This document shows, piece after piece, positions 57,647 to 64,000 of a DNA stretch of 64,000 nucleotides (the stretch's first letter is position 1; each line of letters opens with the position of its first letter). Under the pieces are notes generated by a model. It was not told the origin of the DNA and did no database searches. It saw only the letters and a list, made by a program, of their open reading frames with translations. A program made the translations under genes and the position numbers. Source of the DNA: Deltaproteobacteria bacterium HGW-Deltaproteobacteria-14 (GTDB taxonomy: Bacteria; Myxococcota_A; UBA9042; PHBI01); NCBI GenBank assembly GCA_002841945.1, contig PHBI01000008.1, forward strand, positions 20,275-84,274. The letters run 5' to 3'.

Positions 57647-60499
57647 TCAGGTGCCTGGGGCGCGGTGGGGATCGATGATGCGGTCGGGGTATTTGCGCTG
57701 CTCGTCGGGGCGGCAGGGCTTGATGAGCTGGTCGAAGGGCGGGACGAGCGGCGTCACCTCGAGGGTGCCGACGTGGATGCGGTCCTGCCCGTCGCTGGGC
57801 CCCTCGAGGATCTTCAGCCGCTCGCCGGACTTCCGGAAGTACGCGCCCATGTAGACCTCGTAGCTGCCGGCCCGCATGTCGGGCGGGATCTGCACCAAGA
57901 GGCGGTTCTCGATGATCTGCTCCGGCTTCCAGCGGTCGGCCGGGTACATCCAGTCGCCGGGCAGCGCGTCGTAGGGAGCGCGGTACTTGTCGGCCTCGAT
58001 GTGATTGAAGAAGAACAGATCCTTCGGCATCGGCCCGGGGACGCGCCACCACGTCGTCAGGAAGAACTCGTGGCGCTGGGTGGTCTTCGTCTCCATCTCC
58101 GAGCCGAGCAGCTCGAGCCCCTGGTCGAACTTCGCCTTGATGCCGCCGAGGTTCGCCGGCGGCGCGTCGAGGACGACCTCCCCCGGGGTCTGCTCCCAGA
58201 GGTCGCGGCGGCGAAAGAGCGACAGGTAGTACCCCGCCGAGCGCGGCCAGGTCCGGACGTGTACGTACCGCTTCTTGAACTCGGCGTTGTAGATGCCGAA
58301 CTGGTAGCCGTTCTGCGCGATGTACGGGTAGAGCGCGTCGGGCCCGGGGTCCTTGGCGAACGCCTCCGAGACCTTGCCGGTCGCCCCGCCTGGCACATAG
58401 GTCGTGAGGATGGCCCACTCGGGGTTGCGCTCGTAGAAGTACTTGCGCATGTCGGCGTCGTACTTGCCCTTGTTCTGCTGCGCTTCGGTGCTCAGGAACG
58501 CGTGCAGACCGTAGTCGTAGCGCGCGCGGGCGACGGTGCCGTCGACGAGCCCGATGAAGTCGAGGAAGCTGATGTCGGGCGCGTGGTACGGGGTCGAGCC
58601 CATGTCCTGGAAGGCGACCAGCGCGCCCGGGCGCTCGTGACGCGTCAGGAACTTGCCCATGTCGGGGTGGTAGTTGCCCGACAGGTCCCCGCGGCCGTTG
58701 AAGCCGCCCATCTCCTGGTAGGTGAAGCTGAAGTCGTTCACGGCCGCCCCCATTACGACGACCCAGCCGAGGGCGTAGACGACCGCCCGCGCCGGCAGAC
58801 CGCCGCCGGCGACCCGCACGAGCAGCCGCGCGAGGTTCATCAGCCCGAGGCCGGCGAGCATCACGAGGAAGGGCAGGGCCGGGAGATAGAGGCGGTGCCA
58901 GCGCATCTCGTCGGTCCCGACCTTCACGATGTAGGCCATGAAGGCGAGCGAGATGGCGAGCATCACGAGCTTCTCGACGAGCCGGCGGCGCGTGATGAAG
59001 GCGAAGGGCGTCAGCAGCACCAGCCCGCCGAGGGTGTTGAAGTCCAGCATCTCGCTGAGCTTCTTCAGGCCGGCCTCGATGACGAGGGTCGAGTCGCTGG
59101 TCTTGACGTAGAAAGTGTTGGGGACGAGGGAGCCGTAGTAGGCGTAGCGGAACAGGTGGAACGGGATGACGAGGGCGAAGAGCCCCACGAACCACCAGAC
59201 CGCGGTCCGGTCGACGCGGCGCTCGCGGACGGCGCGCAGCACGAAGCGGCCGACGAGCGGCAGCCCGACGATGAAGGCGATGAGGTGCAGCTCGGGGCGG
59301 GTCATGCAGCCGAGGGCCATGAGGACGCCGCTCTTGACCGCGTCGTGGCGCCGATCGGGGGCCGGGACCGGTTCGTTCCACGAGCGCCACAGATACCAGG
59401 CCGACGCGACCGGCAGCAGCATCGCGAGCGGCTGCTCGAGGCCGCTCGTCGACCACAGCCCGAGGCTCGACGAGGTCGCGATCCACACCCCGCCCCACAG
59501 CCACGCCAGGTGCTTCTCGCCGCCGCCGAAGCGCACCGTGATGCGGGTCATGAAGTAGATGAAGCCGAGGCTCATCAGGATGCCGAGGACCTCGGAGACC
59601 TGGAAGAGATCCCAGCCGAGGGCCTCGAACGGCACCATCAGCAGCGTCCAGAGGAAGTTCGTGATCCCCTCGAGCCGCTCCCCGGCGTTGAACACCAGCC
59701 CGTTGCCGTTGACGACGTTCTGCGCGTAGCGGAACGAGATGTAGGCGTCGTCCTTGATGAAGTCGAAGGCGGCGAAGACGCTCAGCAGGAACGGCACCGC
59801 GATGATCGCCGTGAGCCCGAGCCACAAGAGGCGCCGCCGGCGCTTGTCGGCGGGCGCCCAGTCGAGCCCGCCCGGCTCGGGCAGCGTCTGCTTGCGCAGG
59901 GTCACGAGCCAGCGCAGCAGCATCGCGAGCGCCGTCGCGATGAGGAGCCCCCAGATCCAGCCCCACCACGGGCGGAGCTCGCTCTCGGTCTCGTGCTCGG
60001 CCAGGTCGCTCGGCGGGAACGCCATCAGCGCGCTGTTCGGCGCGCTGCTCACGAGCTCGATGTAGCCGGCGTAGATGCGGTCCGCCTTGCCCGGCGGGTT
60101 GAGCACCCGCAGCCGCGCCCCGTTGCCCTCGCGGTGATACATGCCGGTGTAGATGTCGAGCCGCTGCGACTCGGCGCACGGCCCCTCACGCGGGATGGTG
60201 ATGCGCACGTCGTGCGCGATGATCCCGTCCACCGGCGCCGTCGGCGGCCGGTCCTCGACGATGCGACAGGCGGTCTCGCGCGACTCGACGTGCAGAAAGC
60301 TCCACACGTCGGCGGGCAGCGGTCGCCGCGCCTTGAACCACAGCGTGACGGTGCCCGAGTCGCCCCAGGTCAGCTCCTCGGGGGCGGTCGCGCCGACGAA
60401 GTCGAGCCCGCCGGCCATCTCGACCTTGTCCTCGAGGGTCAGCCCCGGCGGCAGGGTCAACGCCCCGACCACCACGACGGGCAACAACAGTCCGATCAT
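57647..60499 (-). CDS. Large GT-C-type membrane glycosyltransferase-like protein flanked by two beta-sandwich domains
   Basis: A 950-residue protein. Residues about 20-160 form a soluble domain, a membrane core of roughly ten helices follows (about 190-610) with FDFIKDDAYISFRYAQNVVNGNGLVFNAGERLEGITNFLW, the acidic DD in the first loop that marks GT-C enzymes such as arabinofuranosyltransferase AftB. After a helical periplasmic part (620-820) there is a C-terminal soluble domain (about 830-930) that resembles the first. It probably uses a polyprenyl-linked sugar outside the cytoplasm. The ATG at 60499 follows AGAGG. Confidence 0.75.
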   Translation of the reverse strand: MIGLLLPVVVVGALTLPPGLTLEDKVEMAGGLDFVGATAPEELTWGDSGTVTLWFKARRPLPADVWSFLHVESRETACRIVEDRPPTAPVDGIIAHDVRITIPREGPCAESQRLDIYTGMYHREGNGARLRVLNPPGKADRIYAGYIELVSSAPNSALMAFPPSDLAEHETESELRPWWGWIWGLLIATALAMLLRWLVTLRKQTLPEPGGLDWAPADKRRRRLLWLGLTAIIAVPFLLSVFAAFDFIKDDAYISFRYAQNVVNGNGLVFNAGERLEGITNFLWTLLMVPFEALGWDLFQVSEVLGILMSLGFIYFMTRITVRFGGGEKHLAWLWGGVWIATSSSLGLWSTSGLEQPLAMLLPVASAWYLWRSWNEPVPAPDRRHDAVKSGVLMALGCMTRPELHLIAFIVGLPLVGRFVLRAVRERRVDRTAVWWFVGLFALVIPFHLFRYAYYGSLVPNTFYVKTSDSTLVIEAGLKKLSEMLDFNTLGGLVLLTPFAFITRRRLVEKLVMLAISLAFMAYIVKVGTDEMRWHRLYLPALPFLVMLAGLGLMNLARLLVRVAGGGLPARAVVYALGWVVVMGAAVNDFSFTYQEMGGFNGRGDLSGNYHPDMGKFLTRHERPGALVAFQDMGSTPYHAPDISFLDFIGLVDGTVARARYDYGLHAFLSTEAQQNKGKYDADMRKYFYERNPEWAILTTYVPGGATGKVSEAFAKDPGPDALYPYIAQNGYQFGIYNAEFKKRYVHVRTWPRSAGYYLSLFRRRDLWEQTPGEVVLDAPPANLGGIKAKFDQGLELLGSEMETKTTQRHEFFLTTWWRVPGPMPKDLFFFNHIEADKYRAPYDALPGDWMYPADRWKPEQIIENRLLVQIPPDMRAGSYEVYMGAYFRKSGERLKILEGPSDGQDRIHVGTLEVTPLVPPFDQLIKPCRPDEQRKYPDRIIDPHRAPGT

Positions 60500-60629
60500 C
60501 GCGACCTCTACAGGGTGCCGGGCGTAGGGAACCGAAGCGCCCGGGTGCAGCGCGCGATACCAGAAGCGGCGCGCCAACGCCAGCCCGTCGCCGCCCGCCG
60601 CGGCGGCGCCCCCGCGTCGCGCAGTCGGC

Positions 60630-61214
60630 TCACGCCCAGCCGCTCTCCATGCCCTCGATGACCTTCTGGATCGCCTGGAGGTGGTTCTTGACGGTGTAGC
60701 GGGCGCTCTTGTCGAGCAGCGTCTCGAGCTCGGGGGTGTAGCGCACGACGGCGCCGTCCACCTCGAGCTGCCCGCCGGCCTTGCCGACGAGCTGCGAGAT
60801 GACCCCGCGCGCGCCCGTCGGGAGCTGCTTCCACGCGGCTTCCGCCTGGGCCACCGCGCGCCCGGTGCCCTCGACGTAGAGCCCGGTGGCGACGTAGATG
60901 CGCTCGACGCCGGCGTCCGGCGCCTCGGCCCCGCCCAGCGGGTCGCGGGAGACGGTCCAGCTGATACCCTCGTCGATCGCGACCACCATCGCGACGCACG
61001 CCCGCGACGGCTCCGCCTCGAAGAGCAGCGTCGTCTCGCGCTCGCCTACGACGGTGTCGAGGGTGTAGTTGTCGCCGTCCTTGCCCTTCTTGCCGCCGAG
61101 CTCGTTCTTGAGCTCGCCGCACAGGCGCTCGGCGAGCTGGGTGCCGTTCTCCGGCGGCGGCTTGAGCCCGATGATCTCGCGCACTTCGCGGTAGAGGGTG
61201 CGGAACAATCCCAT
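60630..61214 (-). CDS. Uncharacterised 194-residue protein
   Basis: A cytoplasmic protein without recognised family. It starts MGLFRTLYREVREIIGL, a short amphipathic helix, has a mixed alpha/beta middle (YTLDTVVGERETTLLFEAEPS, VAMVVAIDEGISWTVSRD, RIYVATGLYVEG) and a helical C-terminus ending SARYTVKNHLQAIQKVIEGM. GCAGGT precedes the ATG. A longer in-frame extension upstream is not protein-like. Nothing nearby suggests a role. Divergent from the pseudokinase gene at 61496. Confidence 0.6.
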   Translation of the reverse strand: MGLFRTLYREVREIIGLKPPPENGTQLAERLCGELKNELGGKKGKDGDNYTLDTVVGERETTLLFEAEPSRACVAMVVAIDEGISWTVSRDPLGGAEAPDAGVERIYVATGLYVEGTGRAVAQAEAAWKQLPTGARGVISQLVGKAGGQLEVDGAVVRYTPELETLLDKSARYTVKNHLQAIQKVIEGMESGWA

Positions 61215-61495
61215 GGGACCTGCCTCGCGATGCCCGCCCCGGGGTCGAAGAGGGGCGGGGCTGGGGTTCACTGGCTCCCGGCGCGCGCCGGGAGCGCGGC
61301 CGGAGAGTAGCAAGGTGTCTCCGATTGCGCACCCGTCGACGGCGCAAAACGCCCCTCCGAGGGGTCGCGGATCGGTGTCGCCGGCGCGGGGCGCGTCGCC
61401 CCCGCGGGCGAATGCCGCCCCGCGCTCGACAACCGCCGGTCGCGCGCTATTGTCTCGCGTGCCCTCTGGTCCGTTCGCGACACGAGCCTGTAACG

Positions 61496-62692
61496 ATGCC
61501 TCGCACCTCCACGGCTGAGTACGCCAGCCCCGCTCAGGCGGCACACGCCTTCGACGGGCGCTACGTCATCATCAGCCCCCTCGGCAGCTCGCACACCGGC
61601 CGGACCTACCTCGCGCGCCAGCTCGAGCTCGATCGCCTGGTCGTGATCAAGTTCATGCACGAGCCGCGGAGCGCGCGCAGCAGCCGGCCGCTCGAGCGCT
61701 TCCAGCGCGAGGCCCGCGCGCTCGCCCGCCTCGATCATCCCCACGTCGCCCGCCTCCTCGACTATGGCGAGGCCGCCGACGGCCGCCGCTACATGGTCAC
61801 CGAGCACGTCGAGGGGCGCCCCCTCGCGGCGCTGCAGGAGCGCTTCGGCTGGCTCCCCCAGGAGCGCGTCGTCGGGCTCCTCGACCAGATCGCGAGCGCC
61901 CTCGCCGGCGCCCACGATCACGGGCTGGTCCACCGCAACCTCAAGCCGCGCAGCGTCGTCGTGAGCGAGAGCCGCGACGGCAGCGACCACGCCCACCTCG
62001 TCGACTTCGGCCTGGTCAAGGAGAGCGCCCCCGACGGCGCGGAGCCCGCCTCCCACGGCGTCACCGGCGGCCCCGGCGGCTGGTACGGGACGCCGCGCTA
62101 CCTCTCGCCGGAGCAGGCCTTCGGGCGGCCCTCCGACGCTCGTACCGACGTCTACGCCATCGGGCTCCTCGCCTTCGAGCTCCTGAGCGGTCGCCCCCCC
62201 TTCGACGCGCACAGCCCCATCACCTGCGCCTACATGCACGCGGTCGTGGCCGCGCCGGCGCTCGACGCGCAGCCCGACGGGACCCCGATCGCGCCGCGCC
62301 TGCGCGACCTCGTCGCGCGCTGCCTGGCGAAGGCGCCCGAGGACCGCTTCCCGACGATGCACGCCCTGCGCGCGGCCCTCGAGGACGCCACGGGGACGGC
62401 CTCGACCGCCGAGCGCGCGCGCGCCGAGTGGGCGACGATGGTCGACCAGCCGGCTCGCGGTGCGCTCCTGAAGCTCCGCCCGCGCCCGAGAGACCGCGGG
62501 CTCGTGCGCCTCACGCCGCGGACTCAGCCGCCCTCGCCCAGGCCGCCCGCGCGCCCCGAGCCGCCCCGCGAGGCCGCCGCGGAGGTCTGGCCGCCGCGGT
62601 CCCGCCCACTCGGGCTCAACCGCTGGGACCTGTGGCTCGTGATCCTGGTCGCCTTCGCGGCCGCGCTGCTCGGGGCCCTGCTCGGTCGGTGA
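61496..62692 (+). CDS. Hanks-type Ser/Thr kinase-like protein with a mutated catalytic loop, membrane-anchored
   Basis: A 398-residue protein. Kinase fold residues about 22-285: G-loop LGSSHTGRTYLA (29-40), the ATP lysine VIKFMH (Lys52), catalytic loop VHRNLKPRS (HRN at 146-148 instead of HRD, Ser153 instead of Asn), DFG at 170-172, YGTPRYLSPEQ (198-207). Loss of the HRD Asp and the following Asn suggests very low or no kinase activity. A Pro/Arg-rich linker and one C-terminal membrane helix (DLWLVILVAFAAALLGALLG) follow, a common myxobacterial layout. The ATG at 61496 has no strong ribosome site. Converges on the FKBP gene. Confidence 0.8.
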   Translation: MPRTSTAEYASPAQAAHAFDGRYVIISPLGSSHTGRTYLARQLELDRLVVIKFMHEPRSARSSRPLERFQREARALARLDHPHVARLLDYGEAADGRRYMVTEHVEGRPLAALQERFGWLPQERVVGLLDQIASALAGAHDHGLVHRNLKPRSVVVSESRDGSDHAHLVDFGLVKESAPDGAEPASHGVTGGPGGWYGTPRYLSPEQAFGRPSDARTDVYAIGLLAFELLSGRPPFDAHSPITCAYMHAVVAAPALDAQPDGTPIAPRLRDLVARCLAKAPEDRFPTMHALRAALEDATGTASTAERARAEWATMVDQPARGALLKLRPRPRDRGLVRLTPRTQPPSPRPPARPEPPREAAAEVWPPRSRPLGLNRWDLWLVILVAFAAALLGALLGR

Positions 62693-62721
62693 GGGCGAGT
62701 GACGGCGGGCTTTCGACCAAG

Positions 62722-62795
62722 ACGCCGCCGCGGCGTCGTCCCCGCCGGATCCCCGAGACGCGACGGCCCGCCACGCGAGGACGCGGGCGGGCCGT
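62722..62795. terminator. Two hairpins between converging pseudokinase and FKBP genes
   Basis: A small stem GACGCCG/CGGCGTC (62722-62738) and a 10-bp stem ACGGCCCGCC/GGCGGGCCGT with a 13-base loop (62763-62795) lie in the 126-base gap. They probably end both transcripts. Confidence 0.55.
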
Positions 62796-62818
62796 GCGGT
62801 TGAGACCTGCCGTTGCTG

Positions 62819-63778
62819 CTAGTTGATCTTGATCAGCTCGACGTCGAACACCAGCGTGCCGGCGGGGGCGCCGGGACGGCTCGGGGTGTCGCCGTAGGCG
62901 AGCTTGCCGGGGATCCAGAAGCGGAACTTGTCACCGACGCTCATCAGCTGCACGCCCTCGGTCCAGCCGGGGATGACGCCGTTGAGCGGGAAGGTCGCCG
63001 GGGAGCCGCGCAGCACGGAGCTGTCGAAGAGCTCGCCGTCGGTCGTCCAGCCCGAGTAGTGCACGGTCACGCGGTCGGTCGCGCTCGGGTGCTTGGCCTC
63101 GCCCTCGCCCTTGGTGATGACCTTGTAGGCCAGGCCGCTCTCGGTGGTCGTGGCGTCGGCCGGGGCCGCCGCGACGTCCTCGGGGGCGGGCAGGCTCGGC
63201 GCGGGGGTGATCCCGATGAGCTCGACGTCGAAGGTCAGCTGCCCCGAGGGGGCGCCGGGCCGACGCGGGGTGTCGCCGTAGGCCAGGTTGGCGGGGATCC
63301 AGAAGCGGCGCTTCTCGCCCACGACCATCAGCTGCAGGCCCTCGGTCCAGCCGGGGATCACCGCGTTGAGCGGGAACTCGGTCGGCTCGCCGCGCTCGAC
63401 CGAGCTGTCGAAGCGCTTTCCGTCCTTGGTCCAGCCCGTGTAGTGCACCTTGACGGTGTCGCGCTTCTTCGGGTGGTCGGTCCCGGTCCCGGGGGTGAGC
63501 ACCTTGCTGGCGAGGCCGGTCGCGGTCTTCTCGGCGTCCGCCGGCGGAGCGGCGACGTCGGCGGGGGCGGCGAGGGGATCGTTGGCGGCCATGGCGGTGT
63601 CTGCCTCGGGGGTCGGGGTGGGGGTGGCGTCGGCCTCGGCGACCGGCGGCGTCTCGGGCGGCGCGGTGGTCTCGACCGGAGGCGTCGTCTCGGTCGAGGG
63701 GGTTTCGTTTTTCTTGCCGCACCCGGCCCCGAGGGCCAGGGCAGCGACCGTGACGATGCTGATGAGGTGGCGGTTCAT
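62819..63778 (-). CDS. Tandem FKBP-type peptidyl-prolyl isomerase lipoprotein
   Basis: A 319-residue protein with a lipoprotein signal (VTVAALALGAGCG, Cys20) and a Thr/Pro/Glu-rich linker to about residue 80. Two FKBP domains follow (about 100-195 and 220-319), each with VxVHYTGWTKDGxxFDSSVxRG, the FPLNxVIPGWTEGLQLM turn and FWIPxxLAYGDTPxRPGAP. They are very similar, so a recent internal duplication is likely. The protein would assist folding of exported proteins outside the cytoplasm. No partner lies nearby. Confidence 0.9.
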   Translation of the reverse strand: MNRHLISIVTVAALALGAGCGKKNETPSTETTPPVETTAPPETPPVAEADATPTPTPEADTAMAANDPLAAPADVAAPPADAEKTATGLASKVLTPGTGTDHPKKRDTVKVHYTGWTKDGKRFDSSVERGEPTEFPLNAVIPGWTEGLQLMVVGEKRRFWIPANLAYGDTPRRPGAPSGQLTFDVELIGITPAPSLPAPEDVAAAPADATTTESGLAYKVITKGEGEAKHPSATDRVTVHYSGWTTDGELFDSSVLRGSPATFPLNGVIPGWTEGVQLMSVGDKFRFWIPGKLAYGDTPSRPGAPAGTLVFDVELIKIN

Positions 63779-63921
63779 AGCGCGGTCACATACCCCCGGC
63801 CGGGCCGGTTTGCAAACCCCTGGATTTCGCGAATCACAGGCGGGGTGAGAATCCCGGGCAGGCGGGCGGGATCGTATCGGTCGGTCCCCTGCGGTCTCCG
63901 CGGCTCCCTGCGGCCGACTTC

Positions 63922-64000
63922 GTCGACCTCCGGGACCAGCTACGACCTCCGGGTCCCGCCCTGCCGCTGGGGAGGTCGACCTCCGGGACCAGCTACGACC
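63922..64000. repeat. Start of a roughly 53-bp tandem repeat at the right edge
   Basis: A 26-bp sequence starting GTCGACCTCCGGGACC occurs at 63922-63947 and again, identical, at 63975-64000, giving a 53-base period. Within one unit CGACCTCCGGG appears twice, and CGGGACC pairs with GGTCCCG about 14 bases on, so each unit can fold into a hairpin. The array is cut by the window edge. Confidence 0.6.

Noticed and set aside
63922..64000. CRISPR array at the right edge
   Set aside because: Only two repeat copies are visible with one intervening segment and no cas gene, so it is reported as a tandem repeat only.

Overview
This is about 64 kb of very GC-rich DNA (roughly 70-75% G+C) with mostly bacterial housekeeping genes and many secreted lipoproteins. 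The content suggests a myxobacterium-like member of the Myxococcota (formerly Deltaproteobacteria). The pointers are a DUF4215 cysteine-rich repeat lipoprotein, Hanks-type kinase-like proteins with C-terminal membrane anchors, a TonB/AgmX-type protein with ExbBD, the rho-rpmE-prfA order, HEAT-repeat lipoproteins and extreme third-position G/C. Genus cannot be fixed from sequence alone. I found no tRNA, rRNA, insertion sequence or prophage gene.

Layout. 1-1683: a Mur ligase pair on the minus strand (murC-type, then murD cut by the window edge). 1857-12890: mostly exported proteins (HEAT lipoprotein, beta-lactamase-family hydrolase, methyltransferase, small barrel protein, tetraheme lipoprotein, DUF4215 lipoprotein, S9 peptidase lipoprotein, NTF2-like protein). 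13054-17085 (minus): trmL and a zinc-finger ParA in one operon, a universal stress protein, an outer-membrane protein, a ComEA-like protein and a DUF3467 protein. 17198-21700 (plus): glpK, rho, rpmE, prfA. 21785-26720 (minus): exbB-exbD-tonB followed by a beta-propeller protein and a smaller protein that looks related to its C-terminus. 26977-29124 (plus): ruvC-ruvA-ruvB. 29157-33300 (minus): pfkA, a SecD-P1-like lipoprotein, an aldehyde dehydrogenase and a thioredoxin. 33862-36570: pyruvate phosphate dikinase. 36654-39583: a pseudokinase-like protein and trmJ. 39641-45133 (plus): a PI-PLC-like lipoprotein, a cyclic-2,3-diphosphoglycerate-synthetase-like GTPase, a CBS-domain protein and a methyltransferase fused to two Nudix-like domains. 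45143-49675 (minus): a molybdopterin oxidoreductase, a CDP-alcohol phosphatidyltransferase with a degenerate nucleotidyltransferase-like front end, and a VOC protein. 49804-55423 (minus): a 1423-residue helicase with a nuclease-like tail directly behind a cyclophilin lipoprotein, then a zinc-ribbon protein. 55601-63778: an M19 dipeptidase, a vapBC module, a large GT-C membrane protein, an unknown protein, a second pseudokinase-like protein and a tandem-FKBP lipoprotein. A roughly 53-bp tandem repeat begins at the right edge.

Working together. RuvABC form the Holliday-junction resolvasome. ExbB/ExbD/TonB form an energising complex whose probable client is the pair of exported proteins downstream. 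PfkA and PPDK act at opposite ends of glycolysis. Two secreted peptidyl-prolyl isomerases, several lipoproteins and barrel proteins point to a large envelope programme. The most unusual items are the methyltransferase-Nudix-Nudix fusion, the propeller/coiled-coil pair behind exbBD-tonB, two kinase-like proteins lacking the catalytic Asp, an orphan SecD-P1-like lipoprotein, a zinc-finger ParA without ParB, a GT-C enzyme bracketed by two similar beta-sandwich domains, and a Mur ligase with a FolC-style P-loop. All functions are inferred from reading motifs; no database search was run.
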